Shown: positions 1 to 6,141 of the stretch, piece by piece
Position numbering within the stretch: position 1 is the stretch's first letter
How the letters are laid out: the number at the start of each line of letters is the position of its first letter
From: Desulfovibrio sp.
Lineage (GTDB): Bacteria; Desulfobacterota; Desulfovibrionia; Desulfovibrionales; Desulfovibrionaceae
DNA length: 6,141 bases
Assembly: GCA_031275955.1 (NCBI GenBank)
Contig: JAISNZ010000178.1
Span: 1 to 6,141 of the forward strand
Reading direction: 5' to 3'
Made by a program: the position numbers and the translations under genes
Notes under the pieces: model-generated
Told to the model about the DNA's origin: nothing
What the model saw: only the letters and a program-made list of their open reading frames with translations
Databases searched by the model: none

Positions 1-209
1 GCCAGTTGGTCGGAGGTGCGGCCCTTTTTCCCGCCGGCGAGGATGATTTCCCGCAGGAACTGGGGGGAGCGGCTGATGGCTTCGGCTTGCTCCACCAGGG
101 TGGAAAGCCGGGAGGCCCGCTCTTCCAGCTTTTCGTCCAGCAGGCGCAGTTCCGTCTGGCGGGTCTGGAAGCTGTGCATGAGGTCGCGTTCCAGCTCGTT
201 ATCCGCCAT
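1..209 (-). CDS. N-terminal part of a small coiled-coil protein of unknown function (runs off left edge)
   Basis: The first 69 residues are visible, starting MADNELERDLMHSFQTRQTE. The ATG at 209-207 is supported by a good Shine-Dalgarno site (GGAGGGAG, with the A-rich spacer AA before ATG). Residues about 5-45 are rich in Glu, Arg, Gln and Leu with roughly heptad-spaced leucines, so a coiled coil is likely. The stretch after it (about 50-69, FLREIILAGGKKGRTSDQL) resembles the beginning of a small helix-turn-helix-like domain as seen in some coiled-coil/HTH proteins; this is inference from pattern only. There is no signal peptide or membrane segment in the visible part. The gene lies downstream of the tRNA-Ser terminator, so it probably has its own promoter, although no convincing -35/-10 pair is visible in 210-265. 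I do not recognise the family, and the C-terminus is outside the window. Confidence 0.7.
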   Translation of the reverse strand, partial: MADNELERDLMHSFQTRQTELRLLDEKLEERASRLSTLVEQAEAISRSPQFLREIILAGGKKGRTSDQL

Positions 210-265
210 TTCTCCCTCCGTTTTCACGCCGTTTTTTCAAAAACTGAGTGGAGCAGAATTGGAGC

Positions 266-316
266 AAAAAATCAAAAAAATAGAAATGGAGCAAGTCGCA
301 GCATGCTCCATTTCTA
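266..316 (-). terminator. Rho-independent terminator downstream of tRNA-Ser
   Basis: A perfect 13-bp inverted repeat (281-293 against 304-316, arm TAGAAATGGAGCA) encloses a 10-base loop. Read on the minus strand, the hairpin is followed at once by seven T's (280-274) and, after GA, by six more (271-266). This is the classic intrinsic terminator layout. It begins 26 bases past the 3' end of the tRNA gene, so it most likely ends the hppA/tRNA-Ser transcript. On the plus strand the hairpin has no U-tract, so it would act in one direction only. Confidence 0.85.
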
Positions 317-342
317 CAAGAACTGTCTGATATTATTAAATT

Positions 343-435
343 TGGCGGAGAGAGTGGGATTCGAACCCACGTACCGCCTCTCGGCGATAACCCGATTTCG
401 AGTCGGGCGCGTTACGGCCTCTTCGCTATCTCTCC
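343..435 (-). tRNA. tRNA-Ser(CGA)
   Basis: The 93-nt gene folds as a class II tRNA. The acceptor stem is GGAGAGA paired with TCTCTCC, followed by discriminator G and an encoded CCA. The D-stem is GCG/CGC with GG in its loop. The anticodon stem CCCGA/TCGGG encloses the loop CTCGAAA, giving anticodon CGA, which reads the serine codon UCG. The long variable arm (CGCC/GGCG hairpin) is typical of serine tRNAs, and the T-arm GTGGG-TTCGAAT-CCCAC is canonical. It begins 41 bases after the hppA stop on the same strand. No strong promoter of its own is visible in that gap, so it may be transcribed by read-through from hppA and then processed. A terminator follows. Confidence 0.97.
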
Positions 436-476
436 GGCTGTAATCCTCTCCGCGGAAAAACCGCTCTCCTGTATTC

Positions 477-2552
477 CTAGGCCAGCAGGGGGACGATCAA
501 CAGGGCCACGATATTGATGATCTTGATCAGGGGGTTGATGGCCGGTCCGGCGGTGTCCTTGTACGGGTCGCCCACGGTGTCGCCGGTGACGGCGGCCTTG
601 TGGGTTTCCGATCCCTTGCCGCCGTAGTGGCCGTCTTCAATATATTTTTTGGCGTTATCCCAGGCGCCGCCCCCGGTGGTCATGGAGATGGCCACGAAGA
701 TGCCGGTGACGATGGCCCCCATGAGCAGGCCGCCCAGGGCCTGGAGGCCGGCGTCCGGCCCCATGAGGAAGCGGATGACGATGCCGACCAGAAGGGGCGT
801 CAGCACGGGCAGAAGGGAGGGGATGAGCATTTCCCTGATGGCGGCTCGGGTCAGCATATCCACGCAGGTGGAGTATTCCGGTTTTGCCGTGCCCTCCATG
901 ATGCCGGCGATTTCCGCGAACTGGCGGCGCACTTCCGTGACCACGGAACCGGCGGCGCGGCCCACGGCCTCCAGGGCCATGGCCCCGAATAGATAGGGCA
1001 CCATGCCTCCGATGAACAGGCCGATGATCACGGCCGGGTTGGAAAGATCAAAGCTGATCTGGCGTCCCGCCGCCTCCAGGGCGTGGGTGTAGTCGGCGAA
1101 GAGCACCAGGGCGGCAAGGCCGGCGGAACCGATGGCGTACCCTTTGGTTACGGCCTTGGTGGTGTTGCCCACGGCATCCAGGGGGTCGGTGACGGCGCGC
1201 ACGGAGTCGGGCAGTTCGGCCATCTCGGCAATGCCGCCGGCGTTGTCGGTAATGGGGCCGTAAGCGTCAATGGCCACGATGATTCCGGTCATGGAGAGCA
1301 TGGCGGTGGCGGCAACGGCAATGCCGTACAGGCCGGCCAGCATGTAGGAAGCATAGATGGCGAGGGCCACGGCCAGGACGGGGAGGGCGGTGGATCGCAT
1401 GGACAGGGCGAGGCCGGCGATGATGTTGGTGGCATGGCCGGTCCGGGAGGCTTCCGCCACATGGCGCACCGGCCTGAACTCCGTGGAGGTGAAGTATTCG
1501 GTCAGCCAGACCAGAACGCCGGTCAGGGCCAGACCGACGACGGCGGCGCCGTAAAGGCGGGCGTGGGCGCCGCCGGAGATGCCCAGGATGGCGTCCAGAC
1601 CGTCATCGGGCATCAGGATGGCCGTTATGGGATAGAAGCCGAGCAGGGCGATGCCGCCGGCCGCAAGGAGGCCCCTGTACAGGGCCTTCATGATCTTTCC
1701 GTCAGCCGAAATCGTGACGAAACGGCAGCCCAGGATGGAGGCGAGGATGGAGAAGCCGCCCAGGGCCAGGGGATAGGCGATGGCGTTATAGGGCGCTCCG
1801 GTGAAGAGCAGAGCCCCCAGGAGCATGGTGGCGATGATGGTTACCGCGTACGTTTCAAAGAGGTCGGCGGCCATGCCGGCGCAATCGCCCACGTTGTCGC
1901 CCACATTGTCGGCGATGACGGCGGGGTTTCTGGGATCATCCTCAGGAATGCCCGCCTCCACCTTGCCCACGAGATCGGCGCCCACATCGGCGCCCTTGGT
2001 GAAGATGCCCCCGCCCAGACGGGCGAAGATGGAGATGAGCGAACCGCCGAAACCCAGGCCCACCAGAGGTTTGATCAGGTCCGCCGGCGCCTCGGAGCTG
2101 AAGAGATGGAAGAGAAGATAGTATCCGGCAACGCCGCCCAGACCCAGGCCGACCACCAGAAATCCGGTGATGGAACCGCCTTTGAAGGCCACGTCCAGAG
2201 CGGCGTTCAGCCCGGTTTTCGCGGCCTCGGCGGTACGCACGTTGGCCCGTACCGACACGTTCATGCCGATGAAGCCGGCCGCGCCGGAAAGGGCGGCCCC
2301 CAGGGCGAAGCCGAAGGCGGTGCTGAAGTCCAGGGCGATCCAGAGGATCAGAAACAGCCCTCCGCCCACCATGGCGATGGTGGTATATTGCCGGCGGAGA
2401 TAGGCGGAGGCGCCTTCCTGCACGGCATTGGCGATCTGCTGCATGCGTTCGTCCCCGGCGGGCAGGGCCAGAATCTGCCTGCTGGATCTGATTCCGTAAA
2501 TGATTGCCCCGACAGCGCAGGCCAGGGCAAATAAAAGGCCGGTGGTTGCCAT
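477..2552 (-). CDS. hppA: Membrane-bound proton-translocating pyrophosphatase (K+-independent H+-PPase)
   Basis: This integral membrane enzyme hydrolyses pyrophosphate to phosphate and uses the energy to pump protons across the cytoplasmic membrane. The protein is 691 residues, within the usual family range of about 660-770. It is strongly hydrophobic with many membrane spans, from the first helix (residues about 3-20) to the C-terminal VALLIVPLLA. Pyrophosphate-site motifs are intact: DVGADLVGKVE (189-199), DNVGDNVGDCAGMAAD (215-230), DAYGPITDNAGG (429-440), DNAKKYIEDG (632-641) and GDTVGDPYKDTAGP (657-670). The motif GNTTKAVT (462-469) has Lys466 and Thr469, the signature of the potassium-independent, proton-pumping subfamily; potassium-dependent enzymes have Ala at the Lys position. 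The frame stays open 108 codons upstream, but ATG 2552 is the real start: it follows a strong AGGAGG site with a 5-base spacer, and the protein begins like its relatives there. A promoter lies just upstream. The stop is TAG. Confidence 0.97.
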   Translation of the reverse strand: MATTGLLFALACAVGAIIYGIRSSRQILALPAGDERMQQIANAVQEGASAYLRRQYTTIAMVGGGLFLILWIALDFSTAFGFALGAALSGAAGFIGMNVSVRANVRTAEAAKTGLNAALDVAFKGGSITGFLVVGLGLGGVAGYYLLFHLFSSEAPADLIKPLVGLGFGGSLISIFARLGGGIFTKGADVGADLVGKVEAGIPEDDPRNPAVIADNVGDNVGDCAGMAADLFETYAVTIIATMLLGALLFTGAPYNAIAYPLALGGFSILASILGCRFVTISADGKIMKALYRGLLAAGGIALLGFYPITAILMPDDGLDAILGISGGAHARLYGAAVVGLALTGVLVWLTEYFTSTEFRPVRHVAEASRTGHATNIIAGLALSMRSTALPVLAVALAIYASYMLAGLYGIAVAATAMLSMTGIIVAIDAYGPITDNAGGIAEMAELPDSVRAVTDPLDAVGNTTKAVTKGYAIGSAGLAALVLFADYTHALEAAGRQISFDLSNPAVIIGLFIGGMVPYLFGAMALEAVGRAAGSVVTEVRRQFAEIAGIMEGTAKPEYSTCVDMLTRAAIREMLIPSLLPVLTPLLVGIVIRFLMGPDAGLQALGGLLMGAIVTGIFVAISMTTGGGAWDNAKKYIEDGHYGGKGSETHKAAVTGDTVGDPYKDTAGPAINPLIKIINIVALLIVPLLA

Positions 2553-2556
2553 GGAG

Positions 2557-2565
2557 ACCTCCTCC
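2557..2565 (-). promoter_or_regulatory. hppA ribosome binding site
   Basis: The minus-strand sequence GGAGGAGGT ends four bases before ATG 2552. This near-perfect anti-16S match fixes the hppA start at 2552 rather than at any of the upstream in-frame starts, which reach into the promoter and the end of the SNF2 gene. Confidence 0.85.
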
Positions 2566-2601
2566 CCGGTGAGATAGTGCGGCGTTTTCGAAACTTTGTT
2601 C

Positions 2602-2630
2602 CCTATAGATGGTGGGGAGATCCTTGTCAA
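2602..2630 (-). promoter_or_regulatory. sigma70-type promoter for hppA
   Basis: On the minus strand a perfect -35 box TTGACA (2630-2625) is followed by a 17-bp spacer and a -10 box TATAGG (2607-2602, four of six consensus bases). Transcription would start near 2595, giving a leader of roughly 43 bases before the hppA ATG. The promoter lies in the 104-base gap after the SNF2 stop codon, so hppA can be expressed independently of the interrupted upstream gene. No terminator hairpin is visible between the SNF2 stop and this promoter. Confidence 0.7.
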
Positions 2631-2656
2631 TGCGGAGAAGGGAAAGGGGCGGGGGA

Positions 2657-3949
2657 TCAGACCTCGAAGAGCATTTCCAGGTCTTCCCGGGAGAGGGACT
2701 TCCAGGTCTCGGCGCCAGGGATAATGGCGTCGGCCATGCCCTTCTTGGCATCCTGAAGAGCGAGGATCTTCTCTTCCACAGTGTTCTGGCAGATCAGCTT
2801 GTAGGAAAAAACCTGCCGGGTCTGTCCGATGCGGTGGGTGCGGTCGGTGGCCTGATTTTCCACGGCTGGATTCCACCAGGGGTCATAGTGGATGACATAG
2901 TCGGCGCCGGTCAGATTCAGGCCCGTGCCGCCGGCCTTGAGGGAGATGAGGAAGATGGGGATGTCCGGGGAGGTGTTGAAGGCGTCCACCTGCCCGAAGC
3001 GATCCTTGCTGGTTCCGTCCAGATAGCAGAAGGGAGTTCCGGTGATGAGCAGCCAGGAGCGGATGATATGCAACATCTGGACGAACTGGGAAAAAACCAG
3101 AACCCTGTGTCCTTCCTCCACAATGTCCGTGATCATGTCCTTGAAGGCGTCGAATTTGCCCGAGGGCAGGTTGGTGACAAGGCCGGGCATGTCCAGTTTG
3201 AGCAGGCGCGGGTGGCAACAGACCTGGCGCAGCTTCAGCAGGGCGTCGAGGATGGACATCTGACTCTTGGCGATGCCGTTTTTTTCCACCGTGCTGAGGA
3301 CCTGATCCCTGAGGGTTTTGGCCAGAACGGCGTAAAGCTCGGCCTGTTCCCCGGTCAGGGCGCAGAAATAGGTGCTTTCCATTTTGGGCGGCAGGTCTTT
3401 GGCCACTTCGGATTTGGTGCGGCGGAGGATAAAGGGGCGGACACGGGTGCGCAGGAAGGAGAGGGTTTCATCGTCTCCGTCCTTGATTGGTTTGACCACG
3501 CCGCGCTTGAAGGCGTTTTGCGCTCCGAGGAAGCCGGGCATGAGAAATTCGAACAGGGACCAGAGTTCAAAGAGGTTGTTTTCGATGGGAGTTCCGGAAA
3601 GGCAGAGGCGGAACTCGGCATTGATGTGCCGCACGGAACGGGCGGTTATCGTGTTCGGGTTTTTGATGTTCTGCGCTTCATCCAGGATGACGGCATTGAA
3701 ATTGTACTTTTGCAGTTCATCCAGGTCCCGGCGCAGGAGGCCGTAAGTGGTCAGGACCAGGTGGGATTTTTTGATTTTTGTGAACATGCCTTCGCGGTGG
3801 GTGCCGTAAATGGTCAGGGTGCGCAGGTCCGGGACAAACCGGGCGGCCTCGCGTTCCCAGTTGGGCAGGACGGAGGTGGGCATCACGATCAGGTTTGGAG
3901 CGGTTATCCCCTGTTCCACCAGATGCTGGATGAAGGACAGGGTCTGCAC
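2657..3949 (-). CDS. C-terminal half of the SWIM/SNF2 protein (ATPase motifs Ia-VI, no Walker A)
   Basis: This 430-codon open stretch carries all remaining SNF2 motifs, numbered from GTG 3949: Ia NLIVMPTSVLPNWE (19-32), II DEAQ (90-93, Walker B), III SGTPIENNLFELWS (118-131), IV RVLVFSQFVQML (282-293), V LKAGGTGLNL (337-346) and VI QATDRTHRIGQ (366-376) with both arginine-finger positions. It is in the same frame as the N-terminal half, separated only by TAG and one serine codon. GTG 3949 is the first possible start, but no Shine-Dalgarno site lies at a proper distance upstream, so independent translation is doubtful. Without motif I it would not bind ATP normally. It is best regarded as the rest of the interrupted gene. 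Confidence 0.65.
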   Translation of the reverse strand: MQTLSFIQHLVEQGITAPNLIVMPTSVLPNWEREAARFVPDLRTLTIYGTHREGMFTKIKKSHLVLTTYGLLRRDLDELQKYNFNAVILDEAQNIKNPNTITARSVRHINAEFRLCLSGTPIENNLFELWSLFEFLMPGFLGAQNAFKRGVVKPIKDGDDETLSFLRTRVRPFILRRTKSEVAKDLPPKMESTYFCALTGEQAELYAVLAKTLRDQVLSTVEKNGIAKSQMSILDALLKLRQVCCHPRLLKLDMPGLVTNLPSGKFDAFKDMITDIVEEGHRVLVFSQFVQMLHIIRSWLLITGTPFCYLDGTSKDRFGQVDAFNTSPDIPIFLISLKAGGTGLNLTGADYVIHYDPWWNPAVENQATDRTHRIGQTRQVFSYKLICQNTVEEKILALQDAKKGMADAIIPGAETWKSLSREDLEMLFEV

Positions 3950-3952
3950 GGA

Positions 3953-5863
3953 CTAGCCCAGGCCCATCTCGTCGGCCAGGATTCCCCCGAAGCGGTATTC
4001 GCGGAGAAAATTCAGATAGGCCAGCCCCTGCTTCTGGTAGCCGCGCAGGGTGGCCTTCAGCCCCCTGGGCGGAGGCACCGGGGTGATTTCCTTGAAGGAA
4101 TGGATTTTTTCCCGCAGGGTGTTCCAGAAGGAATCCGTGACCGTATCCGGCAGGTCATCCAGAATATTGTCCAGAACCGGGGCCTCGAAGGGGGCGAATT
4201 GCTGCTTGGGGGGCTTGCCGGGGTCAATGCCCAGAGCCTGCAGTTTGTGGGCCAAACGTTCCAGCCATGCCTCCGGAAGACTGCTGTAGGAGCCGTCCTT
4301 CAACTGCACATAGCGCCTGCCCTGGGTCCAGGCCTTCCAGATCTTCTCCAGAGGCACGTTCTGGCCTTCGTACTGGATATCAATGTCCAGGGTAAACCAT
4401 TTTTTCTTTTCGTCAAAGACGACCTGGGAGAGGATGACGGGCTGGGACAGGCGCACCTTGTAGCGGGTCAGGCTGGATTCTCCATACACCCGGTAGCGCT
4501 CCACCAGCTTGGGGTAGGCATCCAGGAGAAAGGTGATGGCCTCTTCCAGTTCCAGAAACCAGATGCGGGCGTTCCTGGGCTGGAACCTGATTTCCAGGAG
4601 CATGGCGGTGAGGGCGGCCTCCTCTTCCTGCTGGCGGCGCACCAGATAGGTTTTCCCCTCATAGGTGTAGCTGCCTGTCTGGAATTCCGGGTTGGGGCCG
4701 GGCATGTTGAATTCGCCGTGGGGGGTTTCGTAGACATTCTGGATTTCCAGCGTCAGCAGGCTTCCTTCCTCTTCCAGGAAGAGTTTGGGGTTGTATTTGG
4801 CCGGCACGAAGTACGGCTCCATGCGCTGGAGAAACTCCTCCTGTCCGTAAAGGGCGGAAGATGGCAGCCGGGTCCAGACCCGATCTAGGAATTCGGAAAT
4901 TTCTTCGTGGGGGACGAGAAGGGGGGCGGCGGTGAGTTCCCGCGCCAGGGAGGGGCCGAGAGAGGAATAGACCGGGAAGAAGCTTTGATTCCAGCAGATC
5001 CACAGGGGTTCCTGGCCGTGAAAGGTCGTCTCCGCGCCGGCAATGGACAGGGGGGGCTTGCCTTCCCGGCAGAGGAGGACATCAAAGGACAGTCCCCGAT
5101 CCTCCTGAAAGGAGGGGCGGAGCTTGAGTTCCATGGCGCGCCGCTCAATGCGGCAGGCTGAGTCCGTATCGCGCCAGAAAATATAGTATTCATCGCGGAT
5201 CGCCCAGAAAAACCAGGACAGCAGTCCGTCGGGGATGGTGACGCGGTGGCCGAGGTAATCCCCGTGCCGGCCGATGAGGGAGGCCACATGAGGGAGATCC
5301 GGGGAAAGATCGCACATGTCCGGTGAGCTGAGGATCTGCTCAAGAGAGATTTCGCTGTGTACCGTGGACAGGCCTGATTTGTTCTGGCGGGCACGGAAGA
5401 AGGCGACCTGGAGTCTGGTCGGTTCCGGAAAGAGGTGAAAGATCAGATAATGGCGGCCGGACTCGGGCTCAACGGCCGTGGTGAAAAAGGGGCGGAAGGT
5501 CTGGCGCCATTCGTTGCGGGGGCGGCCGGCAACCTCGTCTTCTTCCGGGCGGGCCTCAAGGCCGGAGAGAAGTTTCAGGGCGATGGCGGCCACATGCCGG
5601 CAGGCGCCGGAAAAGGAGTCCGGACAGTTGCAGTGGTAGCTGACCAGGCCCTCATCCAGGGCGAGGGAGAGCCGGGGACTGTAAATCTGGAAGTCCTCGC
5701 CCTGGATACTCCCTTCCACCTCCCAGCAGGCGGCGTCCTTGTCGAGGGTCAGCCGTTGCACGCCGCCGTCGCTGACCAGTTCCCTGGCGCTGTCGGCAAT
5801 GTATTCCGGAATGGAGTCGTGGATAAACTCCTGCAAGGCGATTTTGGCGGAACCTTCGTCCAT
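3953..5863 (-). CDS. N-terminal half of the SWIM/SNF2 protein (ends at the amber codon)
   Basis: If TAG is read as stop, this 636-residue product is made. ATG 5863 is preceded by CGGAGAGTT, an acceptable Shine-Dalgarno site with a short spacer. The SWIM zinc finger has the expected CxC...CxH ligands: Cys78, Cys80, Cys88 and His90 in SYHCNCPDSFSGACRH. The middle region (about 110-590) has no catalytic motif I can name and matches in size the SNF2-associated domain found in bacterial SWIM helicases. The end, LRGYQKQGLAYLNFL (606-620) and GGILADEMGLG (626-636), is the beginning of the SNF2 ATPase and stops one residue before the Walker A lysine. Such a fragment could still fold as SWIM plus middle domain, but it cannot hydrolyse ATP. 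Confidence 0.75.
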   Translation of the reverse strand: MDEGSAKIALQEFIHDSIPEYIADSARELVSDGGVQRLTLDKDAACWEVEGSIQGEDFQIYSPRLSLALDEGLVSYHCNCPDSFSGACRHVAAIALKLLSGLEARPEEDEVAGRPRNEWRQTFRPFFTTAVEPESGRHYLIFHLFPEPTRLQVAFFRARQNKSGLSTVHSEISLEQILSSPDMCDLSPDLPHVASLIGRHGDYLGHRVTIPDGLLSWFFWAIRDEYYIFWRDTDSACRIERRAMELKLRPSFQEDRGLSFDVLLCREGKPPLSIAGAETTFHGQEPLWICWNQSFFPVYSSLGPSLARELTAAPLLVPHEEISEFLDRVWTRLPSSALYGQEEFLQRMEPYFVPAKYNPKLFLEEEGSLLTLEIQNVYETPHGEFNMPGPNPEFQTGSYTYEGKTYLVRRQQEEEAALTAMLLEIRFQPRNARIWFLELEEAITFLLDAYPKLVERYRVYGESSLTRYKVRLSQPVILSQVVFDEKKKWFTLDIDIQYEGQNVPLEKIWKAWTQGRRYVQLKDGSYSSLPEAWLERLAHKLQALGIDPGKPPKQQFAPFEAPVLDNILDDLPDTVTDSFWNTLREKIHSFKEITPVPPPRGLKATLRGYQKQGLAYLNFLREYRFGGILADEMGLG

Positions 5864-5914
5864 AACTCTCCGAATGGTGCGTCGGGAAAGGCTGCCGGAC
5901 GCGTCTTTCTGATC

Positions 5915-5935
5915 CCCTCCATGCGGGCTGGAGGG
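5915..5935. repeat. Short inverted repeat in the SNF2 leader region
   Basis: A perfect 7-bp inverted repeat (CCCTCCA at 5915-5921, TGGAGGG at 5929-5935) with a 7-base loop lies 52-72 bases upstream of the SNF2 start codon. It lacks a U-tract on either strand, so it is not a simple terminator. It could be a leader hairpin or an operator, or may be chance. The rest of 5864-6040 holds no gene that I can support; it becomes AT-rich from about 5945 and probably contains the SNF2 promoter, but no -35/-10 pair there is convincing. Confidence 0.35.
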
Positions 5936-6040
5936 CGGGACAGAAGAAGTTTTTACTATTTACAGGAAAAGAGCGTTTCGCACAAGCGGAAAGAAAAAAA
6001 TACAGCTTACGGGAAGTCGCTTCCCAGGGTTATTCGGTTC

Positions 6041-6068
6041 TTGACTTTTTAGAAAAATTCTTGAAAAT
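6041..6068 (+). promoter_or_regulatory. Probable sigma70-type promoter of the rightmost gene
   Basis: On the plus strand TTGACT (6041-6046, five of six consensus bases) is separated by 16 bp from GAAAAT (6063-6068, four of six). Transcription would begin near 6075, giving a very short leader that still contains the Shine-Dalgarno site GGAGGA (6077-6082). The surroundings are notably AT-rich compared with the genes. Confidence 0.5.
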
Positions 6069-6088
6069 ATGGTCACGGAGGAATGCAT

Positions 6089-6141
6089 ATGCAAACTGAA
6101 CTGGCTACCTTATGGGATTGTCTGGGGCAGATACCCGATCC
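6089..6141 (+). CDS. Start of a plus-strand gene, product uncertain (possibly an ISAs1-type transposase)
   Basis: ATG 6089 follows GGAGGA (6077-6082) with a 6-base spacer; the other ATG at 6083 abuts the Shine-Dalgarno site and is too close. Only MQTELATLWDCLGQIPD plus a following proline codon (CCN) is visible. The pattern 'L...L..IPDP' is how ISAs1-family transposases begin (the N-terminal DDE_Tnp_1-associated region, usually continuing with Arg). It also fits the start of PaaD/MIP18-like proteins (usually continuing with Glu-Ile-Pro). The next codons outside the window would decide. The gene diverges from the SNF2 gene and has its own promoter. That a gene starts here is well supported; its function is a guess. 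Confidence 0.6.
   Translation, partial: MQTELATLWDCLGQIPD

Larger units (their letters stand above)
2657..5863 (-). pseudogene. SWIM zinc-finger SNF2-family ATPase/helicase, interrupted by one in-frame TAG at the Walker A lysine
   Basis: The whole locus is 1,069 codons in one frame, ending in TGA at 2659-2657. Its only interruption is TAG (3955-3953) at codon 637. The implied 1,068-residue product matches the usual size and order of bacterial SWIM/SNF2 proteins: SWIM zinc finger (about 55-98), a long SNF2-associated middle region (about 110-590), then the two-lobed SNF2 ATPase (about 602-1068). These proteins are ATP-dependent translocases on nucleic acid or nucleoprotein; the cellular role of this subgroup is poorly defined. 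Around the stop the protein reads DEMGLG-stop-SVQTL where the family has DEMGLGK(S/T)xQTL, so the stop replaces the ATP-binding lysine (AAG to TAG is one base). No other frameshift, stop or motif loss is seen, so the lesion is recent, a sequence error, or a recoded codon. I call it a pseudogene as the default, not as a certainty. Confidence 0.7.

Noticed and set aside
6..443. 145-codon open frame on the plus strand reading through the tRNA
   Set aside because: Its C-terminal part (ERVGFEPTYR...) is the well-known false translation of a tRNA antisense strand, and the rest is antisense to the coiled-coil gene.
1083..2534. 483-codon open frame on the plus strand across hppA
   Set aside because: It is antisense to the conserved hppA gene, and its composition (Gly/His/Gln/Asp-rich, no hydrophobic core) is that of a shadow frame.
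2553..2876. N-terminal extension of hppA by 108 codons
   Set aside because: The extension overlaps the end of the SNF2 gene and the hppA promoter, is not family-like, and is made unnecessary by the strong ribosome binding site before ATG 2552.
3950..3975. Independent translation start for the C-terminal SNF2 half at GTG 3949
   Set aside because: There is no properly spaced Shine-Dalgarno site before it, and the product would start inside helicase motif I. The same frame continues from upstream, so an interrupted gene explains it better than a separate gene.
2609..4888. 759-codon open frame on the plus strand across the SNF2 gene
   Set aside because: It is antisense to a gene with clear SNF2 motifs and also overlaps the hppA promoter. 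The translation is low-complexity, rich in Gly, Gln, His and Asp with no recognisable domain. It is a by-product of GC-biased codons in the real gene.
2657..5863. SNF2 gene as part of a phage-defence system such as DISARM or Zorya
   Set aside because: None of the partner genes (methylase, phospholipase D-like protein, MotA/MotB-like proteins) is present; the neighbours are hppA and a tRNA, and SWIM/SNF2 proteins are common outside defence loci.
5860..5922. Upstream ATG at 5922 on the minus strand as an alternative SNF2 start or leader peptide
   Set aside because: It is not in frame with the SNF2 gene, has no Shine-Dalgarno site of its own, and falls in the short hairpin.

Overview
The window reads as chromosomal, GC-rich bacterial DNA. 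Four genes lie on the minus strand and the start of a fifth lies on the plus strand at the right edge. The genes are strongly G/C-biased, use strong Shine-Dalgarno sites, and the tRNA gene encodes its own CCA end. This fits a Gram-negative bacterium, possibly of the Desulfovibrio/Desulfobacterota type, but that assignment is an impression from codon usage and protein style. Nothing in the window proves it.

Layout from right to left, in the direction of transcription of the minus-strand genes. A long SWIM/SNF2-family ATPase gene (2657-5863) is open for 1,069 codons except for one in-frame TAG at 3953-3955. That TAG sits exactly where the Walker A (helicase motif I) lysine codon should be. All other helicase motifs are intact on both sides. 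After a 104-base gap holding a near-consensus sigma70 promoter comes hppA (477-2552), a complete 691-residue membrane proton-pumping pyrophosphatase of the potassium-independent type. Forty-one bases further on is a class II tRNA-Ser with anticodon CGA (343-435). A perfect 13-bp hairpin with a U-tract (266-316) then ends that transcript. Beyond it starts a coiled-coil protein that runs off the left edge (1-209). At the right edge, past an AT-rich intergenic stretch with its own promoter, a plus-strand gene begins at 6089; only 17 complete codons are visible.

The genes do not form an obvious functional pathway. hppA (pyrophosphate-driven proton pumping) and the tRNA are housekeeping genes. The SNF2 protein is a nucleic-acid-dependent ATPase of unknown cellular role. 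No defence island, CRISPR array or complete mobile element is visible. The observation that most deserves follow-up is the amber codon replacing the catalytic lysine of the SNF2 ATPase. It may be a nonsense mutation, a sequencing error or a recoding event; the window alone cannot decide which. hppA ends with a TAG that must act as a true stop, which argues against general TAG reassignment in this genome.
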